Shown here: positions 1 through 12,130 of the stretch, in pieces
Layout of the letters: each line of letters starts with the position of its first letter
Numbering within the stretch: the stretch's first letter is position 1
Assembly (NCBI GenBank): GCA_029834535.1
Contig: JAQMWT010000359.1
Coordinates: 72,501-136,500, forward strand
Length of the DNA stretch: 64,000 nucleotides
Reading direction: 5' to 3'
Source of the DNA: Chrysophaeum taylorii
Taxonomy: Eukaryota > Sar > Pelagophyceae > Pelagomonadales > Pelagomonadaceae
The notes under the pieces: generated by a model
Database searches by the model: none
What the model saw: only the letters and a program-made list of their open reading frames with translations
What the model was told of the DNA's origin: nothing
Position numbers and translations under genes: made by a program

Positions 1-478
1 TTTGACGCCCTCGGCAGCACCACGACGTTGGAGGGAGCGGCAGTCTGTGCGCTCCGTTTGTGGCGACGGGCGGCGGTCCCGACCAGACGTCGGAGCTTCA
101 GAGGGCCTTCTTCGATGGCAGAACTCGGCAGAAGAGCTCGAGTTTAGCAACTTTAAGTATTGCAACGCCGGCTTTTTATCCATCACCCGAGCGTCGTCGA
201 AATGTGCGGAGTCTCGTGCCAACGGGACCACATCTTCGACCGCGCCGCCGCCACGAGTTTTGCGGTCAAGCGCCAGCGACGCGTCGCCGACGAGGTCGCT
301 GGTCGAACGACAACGACGGCTAGAACGCGTGATCGAGTTGATGGAGGACGCCTCGCCACGCTCAGCGTTCAAGGAGCGTTGATGCAGGCGGATCGTTGTT
401 GTCGCAGAAAGGAACGGGCTACCGCGCGCCGGGAGACGGCGATGGAGCACCATCGCCGTCGAGGAGAAGGCCCGGCAC

Positions 479-777
479 TTAAAAGCGCAGTTCCCGAGCG
501 ACGTTGCGCGGTCGAACATCGAGAGGTGCGTCGTCGGCGCGGGCAAGGGCGATCTCACGTCCTAAACCTCGTCGGGCGAGGACGCGACGATCGGCCAGGC
601 CGGTTCCAAGGCCAACGTCGAATTCCTCCACCTCAAGTACGTCTACGAACACGTCAAGACCAACTCCAGTTGGTCGCCGAGGCAGTGGTCCCGACTGGAA
701 CTGCCAGTTTTCGCGACGACCCAGCGTGTCGAACTCGACGCGAAGCGGGCACTTGAGCGATCGCAAACCCAAGGTTG
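479..777 (+). pseudogene. Coding-like relic left of the tandem arrays
   Basis: One forward frame reads like real protein from about 479. It starts with LKAQFPSDVARSNIERC, meets a stop at 563, and continues with stretches such as [20 protein letters not shown] and [20 protein letters not shown] up to the start of the 9-bp array. The composition is balanced, unlike the Arg/Ser-rich shadow frames. No family was recognised. I read it as a decayed gene or an exon of an unmodelled gene into which the arrays have grown. The first 480 bases hold nothing I can support. Confidence 0.35.
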
Positions 778-1066
778 TGGAGTGCCTCGAGTGCCTCGAG
801 TGCCTCGAGTGCGTCGAGTGCGTCGAGTGCCTCGAGTGCCTCGAGTGCCTCGAGTGCGTCGAGTGCCTCGAGTGCGTCGAGTGCCTCGAGTGCCTCGAGT
901 GCCTCGAGTGCCTCGAGTGCCTCGAGTGCCTCGAGTGCCTCGAGTGCGTCGAGTGCGTCGAGTGCCTCGAGTGCGTCGAGTGCCTCGAGTGCCTCGAGTG
1001 CCTCGAGTGCCTCGAGTGCCTCGAGTGCCTCGAGTGCCTCGAGTGCCTCGAGTGCCTCGAGTGCCT
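778..1066. repeat. 9-bp tandem array (GTGCCTCGA)
   Basis: About 31 head-to-tail copies of GTGCCTCGA, many carrying a single C-to-G change (GTGCGTCGA). The unit has no stop codon in any of the six frames and is a multiple of three, so each frame gives a monotonous tripeptide (VPR, CLE or ASS forward; EAL, RGT or SRH reverse). It grades directly into the 37-bp array, whose unit contains two copies of this 9-mer. I interpret it as a minisatellite, not a protein. Confidence 0.95.
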
Positions 1067-1645
1067 CTCGCAAACCCAAGGTTGTGGAGTGCCTCGAGTA
1101 CCTCTCGCAAACCCAAGGTTGTGGAGTGCCTCGAGTGCCTCTCGCAAACCCAAGTGCCTCGAGTGCCTCTCGCAAACCCAAGGTTGTGGAGTGCCTCGAG
1201 TGCCTCTCGCAAACCCAAGGTTGTGGAGTGCCTCGAGTGCCTCTCGCAAACCCAAGGTTGTGGAGTGCCTCGAGTGCCTCTCGCAAACCCAAGGTTGTGG
1301 AGTGCCTCGAGTGCCTCTCGCAAACCCAAGGTTGTGGAGTGCCTCGAGTGCCTCTCGCAAACCCAAGGTTGTGGAGTGCCTCGAGTGCCTCTCGCAAACC
1401 CAAGGTTGTGGAGTGCCTCGAGTGCCTCTCGCAAACCCAAGGTTGTGGAGTGCCTCGAGTGCCTCTCGCAAACCCAAGGTTGTGGAGTGCCTCGAGTGCC
1501 TCTCGCAAACCCAAGGTTGTGGAGTGCCTCGAGTGCCTCTCGCAAACCCAAGGTTGTGGAGTGCCTCGAGTGCCTCTCGCAAACCCAAGGTTGTGGAGTG
1601 CCTCGAGTGCCTCTCGCAAACCCAAGGTTGTGGAGTGCCTCTCGC
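1067..1645. repeat. 37-bp tandem array, open in all six frames
   Basis: About 15 copies of a 37-bp unit: two 9-mers of the preceding array plus a segment containing CTCGCAAACCCAAGGTTGTGG. Copies are nearly identical, with one early copy truncated and a few single-base variants. Because 37 is not a multiple of three, each frame cycles through all three registers and gives a 37-residue period, and no stop occurs on either strand. Long open frames here are therefore a by-product of the repeat. Confidence 0.95.
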
Positions 1646-2700
1646 AACCCCAGGAAGCGAACGCGGACAACAAATGGTTGGTCGAAGTGGCGTTGCGTCG
1701 ATGTTCTCGGGGGAGTTGTCGGGTCATCCGGGTTACTACTGGATGCCCGACAACACCATCGACGAAAACGGTCGCAAGAAAGAAAACTCGGGCTCCAGGG
1801 GTTGGTTTAAATCAGCGGATGACTCTTAAACGTCTTCCTGTCCGAAGACAACGAATACGAGGAGGAGAGGACTTCGATGACAGCGACGACTTCGAATATG
1901 TTTGCGGGCTCTGGTCTTCCCCGAGGATACACGGCGCGAAGACGATAGAAGTGGCCCAGCGCGCGAAAGGCAACGGGGCATGGCGATCCATGGCTCGTCC
2001 CTCCCGCGCTTCTTTTTGTTCTCGCTTTTGTTGTCGCCGCTATCCTTTACCCGCCTCCTCGGCTCGGCTGCACCCCCGTGTTGCCTCCTTAGGTTGACAC
2101 GTTCGGCTCTCGTGGTCCGCAGGTCACATCCCGTGGCCTGCCGGCCTTCCGATTGTCGACCGGATTCAGACACCGGCCAGTCTTGAATCTGACACTCTTT
2201 CTCGGAGGCCGCAATAAATAAATAAATAAATCTCGATGACTTTGTTCTCTAAAACTTGGCACCTGACTGCTGGCGACGCCGGCGTTGAGAGTTCAGCGGT
2301 ACTTCACCACAAAGCAGCACGGCTCGGAGATGAGGTCGAATCGATGTGATGAGATCCTCACAAAAAAAAAAAAAAGTTCGGCTGCGTGCGATGTTCCTTC
2401 CTCTCGACAGCGTCCTGGAGAGGGGCTCGCTTTGGCATCATGTTCCCAAGCCTGCACGACGACGGCGCGCCGCCAGGGGGTGCTACGGTCGGTCTCCCGT
2501 CGAACCACAGAGCCGTGACCGCGCGACCAGAAAATGGCCAGCGGATAAGAAGCGGACACTTCGGTCGGATCCATTTTAGACAGAACGGCCGCGGAGTCAC
2601 TGTCTCCAACCCCCCAGTAATGGCACTACGAATCAAAAGATGAATCAGACGCTCGAATATTATTCGAACTGGGATAAATAAATAATAGCAGTTCATCGTC
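1646..2700 (+). other. Coding-like fragments, then AT-rich spacer
   Basis: Directly after the array, short protein-like stretches appear in different forward frames: [18 protein letters not shown] near 1700-1760 and FLSEDNEYEEERTSMTATTS near 1830-1890. They suggest the other half of the relic left of the array. A TAAA microsatellite lies at about 2213-2231. From 2232 to 2700 I see no gene. Confidence 0.3.
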
Positions 2701-2898
2701 GATGATGACATCTGGAGTAGCAGCTTCTTCGCGTCTCGATGCGATGATGACAACATATATGTATGCGAAGTTGGCAACCAGCCCGCGACCGTTCGACGAG
2801 AGCGCTGAACACCATACGTCGCGTGTACATTTTTTCAACCAACAGCGTCATCATCATCATCAAAGTTCAAAGAGGGTAAGAATACGAGAAAAGTGCGC

Positions 2899-2908
2899 TA
2901 AACCCTTA
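2899..2908 (-). promoter_or_regulatory. Telobox-like motif upstream of the PKA-like gene
   Basis: TAAACCCTTA on the plus strand (TAAGGGTTTA on the other) lies about 50 bases before the predicted ATG at 2957. Related GGGTTTAG or GGGTTAG motifs occur upstream of several other gene starts in this window. Function is inferred from recurrence only. Confidence 0.35.
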
Positions 2909-2956
2909 GTAACGACCGTTAATCTAACGCCGCCGCCAAAGCCGCCGCCGCTTTTG

Positions 2957-3958
2957 ATGGCAGGAGACGTGGTGACGTTGGTGGGCGGGCTGACGTTCCC
3001 GAAGATAAGCGCCAAGTCGACGGATGAGTTTGAGATCGGGGTGACTCTGGGGACCGGGTCGTTCGGGCGCGTCCGGTTCGTAACTCACAAGGCGACGTCG
3101 ACGCACTGGGCCATAAAAATACTCAAAAAAGCGGAAGTCATCCGGCTCCAGCAGGTCGAACACATCATGTCCGAGAAGACGATATTGGACCAGTGCAAGC
3201 ACCCGTTTATCGTTCATCTCTGCTGCACATTCCAGGACAAGAGGCATTTGTATATGGTTCTCGAGTACGTTATCGGCGGCGAGTTCTTCACTCACCTACG
3301 GAACGCGGGCCGCCTCGACACGAACGCGGCGCGCTTTTACTCGGCCCAGGTGACCCTGATTTTCGAGTACCTCCACACCCACGACTTTATATACCGCGAC
3401 CTCAAACCCGAGAACCTGCTGCTCGACAAGAGCGGCTACATCAAGATAACCGATTTTGGGTTCGCGAAGCGCGTCGTTTTCAAGACCTATACCCTCTGCG
3501 GCACCCCCGAGTACATCGCTCCCGAAGTCCTGCTGAACAAGGGCCACGGCAAGGGCGTAGACTGGTGGACCTTGGGCATTCTGATGTACGAGATGACCGT
3601 CGGCCAACCGCCCTTCGTCGACGACGATCCGATGGGCATCTACCAGCAAATCCTCAACGGCAAGCTAAACTTTCCGCGTTTTATCGAGAGGTCGGCCAAA
3701 AGTTTAATCAAGAAGCTATTGGTTGCGGATCTCACGAAAAGATTTGGCTGCCTTAAATCAGGGGCTGCCGACATCAAAAAGCACAAATTTTTTCAAGGTC
3801 TTGACTTCGACGACATGCTCTCGAAAAAAATCACCGCCCCCGTCCTTCCCCTCGTCAAGGACGACAAAGACACCTCCAACTACGACCAGTACCCCGACTC
3901 GGTCGAACAGCCGCCCATCCCAGTCTACGCCGGCGCCGACCTCTTCGTCACCTTCTAG
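2957..3958 (+). CDS. cAMP-dependent protein kinase catalytic subunit-like AGC kinase
   Basis: A 333-residue Ser/Thr kinase in one exon. Seen directly: glycine loop GTGSFGRV (about 32-39), ATP-binding lysine in WAIKIL (K54), catalytic YRDLKPEN (D148), DFG at 166-168, activation loop TYTLCGTPEYIAPE with T179 in the place of PKA T197, and the AGC tail ending in FVTF, the FxxF that closes PKA catalytic subunits. The run DLTKRFGCLKSGAADIKKHKFF matches the PKA C-lobe. Known of the family: cytosolic kinase held inactive by cyclic-nucleotide-binding regulatory subunits. The frame is open upstream to 2702, but that part is low complexity and diverges from PKA, so I choose the ATG at 2957, whose length (about 350 expected) fits. 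PKG is less likely because no cNMP-binding domain is present. Confidence 0.93.
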   Translation: MAGDVVTLVGGLTFPKISAKSTDEFEIGVTLGTGSFGRVRFVTHKATSTHWAIKILKKAEVIRLQQVEHIMSEKTILDQCKHPFIVHLCCTFQDKRHLYMVLEYVIGGEFFTHLRNAGRLDTNAARFYSAQVTLIFEYLHTHDFIYRDLKPENLLLDKSGYIKITDFGFAKRVVFKTYTLCGTPEYIAPEVLLNKGHGKGVDWWTLGILMYEMTVGQPPFVDDDPMGIYQQILNGKLNFPRFIERSAKSLIKKLLVADLTKRFGCLKSGAADIKKHKFFQGLDFDDMLSKKITAPVLPLVKDDKDTSNYDQYPDSVEQPPIPVYAGADLFVTF

Positions 3959-6360
3959 CGAAGAAACCACCCGTTGTTATTTTTTTTCCAAGTTTACTAT
4001 TAAAATTTGTGTCTATTTTATTATTTAAAACTCTTAATCATGAATCGGTGGTGGCGGTCTTCTTGCCTCGGCTGCTGGACTTTTCCTCTCACAACAACAA
4101 CAACAAGGAAAAAAGATGCCTCTGCTGGACCGTCGTTCACTTATTTTATTATAGCATAGCCGGGGTTTTTCTATTCTCAACACAGCACTCCGCCACAAAC
4201 GAACGAACGAACGAACGAACGATGTGGTATTTTACTTGCTTCTTCGTGACTGACCATCTCGCTTTTTTTTTTGAAAAAAAACAAACACAAGCCCTGTGAT
4301 TAATTAATTACTCTCCCTAACCCTGATCATTAGCCAGCCACACTGGTCGCCACGGTGCTTTGTGCGCGTTGAGGGCATCGCCCTCCCTGCGTGGGTTGGC
4401 AAGCCCAAAGACCGGGCAAACCGGTTGTACGGGAGACGCGGCGGAAGGACGAGATAACGACACTTTGGTTGTCGGGCACGGTCTCCGCCTGATGACCACT
4501 CTCCTCCGCCTCACCTTCCCTTCGTCCAAACACCCCGCGATTCTGATTCTGCGCGCCGTAGCCTATGATGCGTTGGGGCTGTCGATGCGACACATCATTG
4601 AACACCGAAAATTTAATGACCCTATACGTTCGTTATACCGGAAATCTACATTTTCGTTTGGACACCTACATAATCTCGTAGGTTGAACAACGTAGGTCTG
4701 GTGTTCGCCAACTCCTCGCGGACCAACGACGGTCGCGATCGCGAGAGACATGCGCGGGCGCGCAACACTGCGGGGGCGGCGAAGAACTTGAAGCAAGCGC
4801 GTCGCCGCGACTCGAAGCAGCAAAGATCGCGCCCTGCGCGGCGAACAAGGCGAAACGCGAGGCCGCGACACGAAGCGAAGATCGCGCGTCCAGTGTGTGT
4901 ATCCAAGGAGGTTTTGGGGTCAGGGTATCCTGCCCATCATCCAGGGTATGGCGTCTTAGGGTCACCAAGGCCGAGAACAGGGCTGACGTGGGATCTGGAG
5001 CTCCTACTCCGCCTTGGCTCTCAATGGTTATGCACTCATCGCGGTAGACGACCAGGCTTCGGGAGCGACGCCGCGAGAAGACCACGATCACAAGCTGTCT
5101 GTCGACACAGCCTCGTCTCTGTCGTGACGATCCTGCCTGACATCAAATTGCAACTAGAGATGCGAGATGCGAGAGTGCGAGATTCGAGAGTGCTCGCGAG
5201 GGTAGGTTTGGCCACAGTATGAGGACTAGCAACGGTATGGGGAAGTCAGGATGGTGTCGCGAAACCCCCGTCTCCGAGAAGGCATGACTGCTGGGCTCGG
5301 CAATTAAAAATTCGCGGAGGCTGAAGGAGATCACGGCGGAGCAGCGACGATGCCGAAGCGAACGGGCGCTACCTGGAGTCGGACAAGGCGCTAAGCCTCG
5401 CGGCCCCGAGAAGAAGAGCTTTCCCTCCTCGGCCCTCGAGACGAAAGTTTATTTGCGTCTTGCGAACCGTGCTCGAGTTGAACGACTACCCCGCGTGCGC
5501 CCTTGTTCGCGGAGCTAGATTGGGCCGTTCCCGGCGCGACGACGACCAAGGCACGACGACCCTCGAGGCCGTCTCGTGAACACCACCAAGAAGAATACTC
5601 CCCACTTCAAGATCGGCGGCGACCCCGCAGTCTCCCCACTCGGCTGCCCGACAGTTTTTTGCGGAATTCGCCGCGTCGGTTGGTCGACTCCGATCTGGTG
5701 CCGCTGCGCTGCCCCAGAAAAAACGGCCAACCCGAGGGACTAACGTTAACGCTATCCAGCCACTCACGACGGCCCCCGACAAATAACCACAACACCCGAG
5801 GTTGTACCAAAGTGGATTGGAATAGAACGGTTTTCGGGTGCTGTTTGCGGCCGTGTAAGGGGTTTGTTGGATATGTTAGCGTCATCAAAGTGAACACAGC
5901 CCAAGCGCGCCGAAATTCAGGTATGTGGGCACCAGGTGTTTTTTATGTGCGCAAACGATAATGATGGGTCGCTCGACGCGCAGCGTAATCGCGAGGATCC
6001 GAGTCGACAGCGTGCAAAAGAATCGAGTGCCTACTACGTAATCGCCCCGTCAGACGTTCATCAATAATAATCCACCTCATGAAGACTACTGGAGACGTCG
6101 AGAAGACCATCGAAGCGTCGTCCGCGCTATCGCCAAAATGGCGGCGGCGTCAATGGGACCTTAATTTTTTGACCCGCCCCCGGACTGCAGACATTTTTTT
6201 CAGCGTTGCACATTCACGAAGCACAACACTTTTTTTGTTTAAAAACGCTGCGCCGGTCCCTGCCAGCTCCCGTGCTCGCTGCCCGCTACTGCTCAAGCCT
6301 CGTACTCTTAGTTTCATTCGCGTTTTGGGGCCAAGGAGGGGACCTGTGAGGGGTATTTCT
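3959..6360. other. Gene-poor spacer with scattered relics
   Basis: No intact gene was recognised. An ACGA microsatellite lies at 4197-4222 and a short telomere-like CCCTAACCCT at about 4314-4323. Between about 5300 and 6070 several short balanced stretches occur in changing forward frames (for example HFKIGGDPAVSPLGCPTVF near 5600), suggesting a decayed gene. No family was identified. Confidence 0.4.
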
Positions 6361-6367
6361 TCTTGCA

Positions 6368-6640
6368 TTAGATGATGTGAACGACCTCGGTGTCTTCATC
6401 ATCTTCTAACACCCATCTCGGGAGAGTCACCAGGGATGGTGCTCTCGGCGTTTTCGAACTTGCTCTTGGGTCGCTGTACTTTATCCGGGCCACCTCCATG
6501 AACTTCTTGTTTATGCGCAGCAGCAGGGCAACTTTGTCCGTCTCGTCTGCGCCGAGCAAGGTGTTTCTTTCCTTCGGTCAGTACGAGGCTCCCCGCGCTC
6601 AAAGAAGTTCTGGGCGCTATGGGTACCAATCGAACCCTTG
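6368..6640 (-). pseudogene. Frameshifted gene 3' end, unknown family
   Basis: The last part reads LLRINKKFMEVARIKYSDPR and ends in WVLEDDEDTEVVHII before a stop at 6368. Its frame meets a stop upstream at about 6580, where a neighbouring frame (GSLVLTEGKKH) takes over as the protein-like one. A single frameshift would explain this. It lies next to the left end of the copia element. The family was not recognised. Confidence 0.35.
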
Positions 6641-6699
6641 AGCCTCATCGACATCATCCTCCGCCTCTTTAAGTACTGCGGCTCCACCAATACACACGT

Positions 6700-6790
6700 T
6701 GTTACAACTGGAAAAATATGGGGCGCTAGACTAGCGATAAGGGAATGACGTAGGGATACGTGGTGCAGGGGTAAGTGAGGTCCTCACACA
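6700..6790 (-). repeat. Left terminal repeat of the copia element (3' LTR side)
   Basis: Begins TGTTACAACTGG and ends near CTCACACA, giving the TG...CA form usual for LTRs. It shares about 75 bp, including AGACTAGCGATAAGGGAATG, with the sequence at 11822-11915 in the same orientation. At about 90 bp it is short for an LTR, so the true boundary could differ. Confidence 0.65.
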
Positions 6791-9700
6791 GGTGCTGGAA
6801 AAGAAAGAAAAGGAAAAAGGGGGAAGTGAGATCCTCACAGAGGAGAAGCTTGAAGGAAGAAGACGTCCGGAGAGGCAGTGTGGCAGAAAGAGACAGGAGA
6901 TATCAGGGTGAAGTCACGAGGTGAGGTAACGAGCACGAAGCCGGAGGAAGGAAGGAAGGAAGGAGCTTCCGTACTGCGGGTGAAAATATCGCTAAGATTG
7001 TGAAGGCGGGGAATGTGTTGGAGATCAATGATGTGGTTGCGATGATGATATTCGGCGGTACTGTAAAAGCGAATGTCAATATGGCGGGTGCGCCGTGTGA
7101 GACATTGGAGACGGACGGACTTGGGTGACGGTGGTGCTATTATCGACATACATTGGTAGTACGGTGTGACGAGGGAGATCAAAGTCATCAAAAAGTTTGA
7201 GAAGCCAAGAGAGCTCAGCAGTAGCGGCGGCGTAAAGAGCGACCAATTCAGCTTCAAAAGAAGAGCGAGCAAGTAGGTACTTCGAGCAGTAGGCTATCAT
7301 AGAGCCAGCAAGGAGAAAACATAATCCGGTAGTGGAGTGGCGGTCATCAGGGTCGTCGGCCCAGCTGGAGTCGGAATAACCACAGAGACGAAGGGTAGAA
7401 TCGCGACCAAGAATAAGGGCAAGATCCTGAGAACCGTTGAGATAACGCAGAGTGTGGGATAAAGCGTGCCAGTGGGGTTTACCAGGATTGTGTGAAAAAC
7501 GCGCACACTGATTGACGGACCAAGTGATATCAGGGCGAGTCATGATGGAGATAAATAAAACACAGCCAACAATACGACGAAAAGGGATGCGCGCCATGAA
7601 GATGTGATCTGGAGAACCAGGAGCAGGACAATCAGCCGCAGAAAGATGAAGAAGACCTTTGGGAGCGGGAGTCAGTTCAGGTTTACTGTTGATGAAGCGA
7701 TGTTCGGTAAGGATTTCGCGGATAGCATGGGATTGGTCTAAGTGAGTGTTCTTCGAGGGCGATCACGCGTAATGCGAAGACCAACGTAAGTGGTGAGATC
7801 AAGCTCATTGACGTCAGTGAAGGTTCTGAAACGGAGGAAGAAGGCTTGGTAATGGCCAATGCAATGACGAGGGTGCGCCACAAGAAGATCATCAACGACA
7901 AGGACGAGACGTAGGACAACGGTAGAATGAAGCACGAGCTTGTAATTGCAAGTGCCACCAGATCCGCGGACGAAGCCACAATCATTGATAAGGAAGCGTT
8001 CCAAATAAAGCCACCAATTACGACAAGCTTGTTTGCAACCATACCAAGAGCGACGGAGCTTGTAAACGATTTTGGAACCATCGGTGGGTTGGCGAGGAGC
8101 ATAGTCTTCGTGTGGCCAGACATAGATGTCTTCGTCAATGGGAGCTTGGATAAAAGCGGAGCTGACATCCAACTTGTGCAAATCCCAGTCATGAACAGCG
8201 ACAAAGGTTAGAAAGAAACGGATCGTGACGATGTTAGCAACCGGCGAGTAGGTGTCGTGATAATCAATGCCGTGAACCTGGGTGTAACCGCGGACAACGA
8301 GGCGAGCCTTGTACGATTTGAAGCGGCCAGAGTCATACTTCTTGCGGAGGATCCACTTGAGGGTCAGGATTGGCCTGAGCTAAAGCTTCACGTAAATGGG
8401 TGGAAGTAACGGTTGACTCGTCAATGTATGAATACTGAGAGGTTTCTTCGGAAGCAGAGTAATAAACATGTGCATGGGGATCAACAAGGGTATTAGCTAA
8501 ACAAAGGGGAAGGAAGACATAATGAACTAACAAACGAAAGCTAGAATAAGAGACATACAAAGAGTGACAGGAGGAAACAGAAGCGACAGAGGAAACAGAA
8601 TCGACATTGTGACAGGATGAAACAGAATCGACATTGCGTTGTTGACAAACGCCAGTATGAAAGTTTGTTGGTTTTTGTAATGCGCTTTGGTCGACTTTGC
8701 GCGGTCGGCCCCTTTTGGCTCGACGTAATGGTGCACGTTTCGTATTGTCCGTTGAGTCGGTTGTGGTATTGTTTCAGGGGTGATCAGTCTCGATAAGGCC
8801 GGCTCCTGAGCATCAAAAACAGAAGACAAGGGAGCAACGGCGGAAGACAAACGAGGGTCGTAATAAAATAAGTCAGGAAAACGAGAATCCACAAGAGGCG
8901 GAGGAAGGGGTTGGGAGGACAGAGACTTACGCATAGCAAAATTTTCGTCAAAAACAACGTCAATCGAGGTGTGGATGACGGGACCAGTGGCGCGTTGAAG
9001 CAATATGCGATATCCAGGGCCGGCAGAGGGATACCCAATGAAGATACCTGTTATAGCTTTGGTAGGCCATTTGTCGCCAGTAAGAATTGCAGCAGGACAG
9101 CCCCAAACACGAAGAAAATCGACACGGGGGAGAGTTTCATGGAACATTTCATATGGCGTCATATATCCAGGGTTAGAGGCGTTTGGCATGCGCTCAGAGA
9201 TGAAGTCAGCCGTTTCCATGGCCCAACGCCAAAAATCAGGTGGACGTTGCGCATGCACCAAAAGAGTGCGAGTAATACCAGCAGTTGCGCGATGAGAGCG
9301 TTCCACAACACCAGAAAAAGCGTGCGCCTGTGAAGTTTTGGACTGAGATGCAGGAGCACGTTTGAGAGCGATGTTGTTGCCCAGACAGAAGGTTTCGAAT
9401 TGGCCCATAAGAGAGCGGTCACGATCGGTGTAGATGAGGGCAATGCGATATCCAAATGGGCGAACCACGGTAGACAGAAAAGTTCGAGTTGACGAGCGTT
9501 CGTAAGTGCATCGTGTCGTGGAGCAAAGTAACGTGTGCGGCGGCGCGTATGATCATCAACAAACGTGAGGATCGCTCTGTCATGATGAATAAAGGAAGGG
9601 ACGCCTGCAAACATGAGATCGGCGTGGATAATAAGATAGGGCGCAACGGCACGTGGACGAGACAAAGGCTCGGAGGCAGGAAGCGAAGTAGAAGTGGAGG

Positions 9701-11821
9701 CTTGCGCTTTACGGTGGCCAACATGCGCAGCATGCATTTTACCTAGAGCACAAGCAGGACAAAAAGAAAGAGACGCGGAGCTCGGGAAAAGCGGTGCGCC
9801 AACAGCGAGAGAAGACAAACGTCCTATATAAGACGGACTATAGTGACCAAGACGAGCATGCCAAAGGTCGAAGGTAAGTTGAGTGCGTTGAGACACAGCG
9901 GGAAACGCACAAGGGTCATGGACGCGAGGGCAAGAAGAAAATGCCACAAAAGGTGAAACGAAGTCCGCGTAGGGTGCAGCGGTCGTGTTGCCGATCCAAC
10001 AGACGATCAAAAGAAGACCACAGCGACGAAGCAGGGGAATAACGTGGTGCGTTTGTCGGTGACGTAAAATGCGTTGCGGATGAGCAGGGCCAACAGCCTG
10101 AATCGTGTGACAATCGTAACCAACTTGCTCAGGGGCATGATCCGAAAGAATCCGTTTGTCACCAAGGCCAGGAGAAATGAGGGTATGCGGGAACGCGACA
10201 TGGATACCACGAGGGGCGGAAAGAGTGGGTGGAGGAGAAGGAAGACCACGATTGTGGAGAGGACCAATTGAAGGAAACGTTAAGTGGGCAGTGCCAGAAC
10301 CAGAAACAGAGCCAGTGCCGAGAGCAGAAGTGGGTGAGTGCTGTTTAGTGTTGTCAAGGTCAGTGAAACCAGCAGAAGAATTGAAGAGAGTAGCGTTTGC
10401 GCCGGTATCGCAGACGACGAGGCGAAGGTTGTTGCTGTGCAGGTAGTCGCGCTCACGAGCGGTGAGCAGAGCGGTAAGAGCATTGGTGGAGGAAAGAACT
10501 TGATGAATGGAGGGGGAGATAGAAAGAAGATGGTAATTGAAAGACGGGTAGGTGGGTGCAGCAAGAGATGGGTCAGGAGGGGAGATGGCAGTGGAAGGTG
10601 GGACAGGGGGTGTGGTGGAGGGTGGCAAAGCAAGAAGCGGCGGAGAGGGTTGAGATGGGGGCAAGAGTGGGATGGGGGCGGAAAGATACTTTTGGTAGAA
10701 TGGTGGATGGGGCCGAGGTGGGTATTGGGGATTGGACCGAGGTGGGTATTGGGGATTGGATCGAGGTGGGTATTGAGGACGAGGGCGAGGGCGGGCGGTG
10801 GCTTGTGAGAGCAAATAGCGCTGGCGCTTACGACAATCTTTCTGGTGATGGCCAGGAATACCACAAAAGTGACAAAGGTCAGTAGGGCGTGGGCGCTTGC
10901 GATGGAAACCACGGGAAAATGAAGGCGATGGTCGGTTACGGAAAGATGGGCGAAAAGATGGGCGAGGGCTAGAACGTTGTTGGGAGCGCAAAGCATTGAG
11001 ACGATGAAGGCATTTATCAGAAGGGTGGTTGGTACGACCGCAAAAGTTGCAACGTTCACGATGGCGGGGACTTTCACGGAACGTAGCATGGACAAGCGCA
11101 GACTTGGTCTGAAGATAATCGAAAACTTTACTGTTGAGGCGATCAACGAAACCATCATATGTGCGCAGTTTAGGGTCAAGTGCAATGAGATCCTTAGACA
11201 AGATCGAGTCGGGGATTTTCTTTCGTCTGAAGCAATTGCAATGCAAGAGTGTCAGGGAAGAAATCTTGATGATGCCGAGCAACTTGAACACCAGTGATGA
11301 ACTTGTTAAGAAAAGACTCAAGTTCATCGATGTTGTTGCACACCAAGGAATGCAGTGAAGCAATTGCAGACTTAGCGACACGATCTCCATGACCCACGTA
11401 AACATCAGTAATGCGCTTGTAAAAAAAACCGCGTGAAGTTCATATCGCGGTTTTCACGGATATCCGCACGATCAGTATCATGCATTGGTAGCGCCATGAA
11501 CAGTGCAGAGTACCAACGTTGCTGCTTAACACAAAATTCTTCTTCAGAGCAGCCAGAGGCGGAAATGCTAGTCCAAGTGTCGTTGGTCAAGATAATGCGA
11601 TCACCGGTGGAAATGATCATGTTTTCCAGGCGCCGGGTCCATTTGTGAAAAAGATGTCGCTCACCGCTGAAGGCATCAAGTTTTTGCGAAATATCTTTAA
11701 TTTCGATCGAGGACATGATAAAGGATAACGAACCGAACACGTAGCAATGAACTGAAGCCGAGGAGGAGTCGCCACGAAGTCAAGCACAGGTTCGATCGGA
11801 ACGAACGAACACTGCTGCCAT

Positions 11822-11915
11822 CTTACAACTGGAATGGGGCGTTAGACTAGCGATAAGGGAATGACGTAGGGATACTAGATACGTGGTGCAGGGGTAAGTG
11901 TCATAGCTTCCTCAC
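11822..11915 (-). repeat. Right terminal repeat of the copia element (5' LTR side)
   Basis: Direct-repeat partner of 6700-6790: it carries TTACAACTGG, the shared AGACTAGCGATAAGGGAATG and GTGGTGCAGGGGTAAGTG, then CTCACACA. Its position just outside the Gag-like start fits the 5' LTR of a minus-strand element. The outer boundary is uncertain. Confidence 0.6.
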
Positions 11916-12130
11916 ACACGTAGACGAGGTACACGGCAAGCGTCGGACTTTCAGATTTTTCAGGCCTTGGTGAAGTGAGTGTGAAGTGAATACGAAGTTG
12001 ACGAAATCAAAGTGAAGTGAATTAGTGAAGAGAGCACGCGATTGCTTAGTGAATTAATGTGCAACGCTGCTTTTTTTTTGTGAATACTTCTTGAATTTAA
12101 GTTGAAGGAAACGAACAACATCCAACGCCG

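Larger units (their letters stand above)
6700..11930 (-). mobile_element. Ty1/copia LTR retrotransposon, broken
   Basis: A minus-strand Ty1/copia element in gag-protease-integrase-RT-RNase H order, the copia order. Seen: a Gag-like start near 11.7 kb, two CX2CX4HX4C zinc knuckles near 10.8-11.1 kb, a protease DTGA motif near 10.4 kb, a pre-integrase zinc region and integrase core between about 9.9 and 8.6 kb, a reverse transcriptase segment with KLDVSSAFIQAPI near 8.1 kb, and RNase H with YSDSSWADDPDDRHSTTG near 7.3 kb. Short direct repeats of about 80-90 bp bound it. The coding part is spread over several frames, so the copy is broken, with roughly five breaks. The end repeats are still very similar, which suggests a fairly recent insertion. 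Confidence 0.88.

Noticed and set aside
479-2097. Long open frames on both strands over the 9-bp and 37-bp arrays
   Set aside because: The units are stop-free in all six frames, so length alone has no meaning; there is no start context or domain.
6560-6650. tRNA gene suggested by a GGTTCGATT-like B box on the minus strand
   Set aside because: No matching A box or cloverleaf stems were found.
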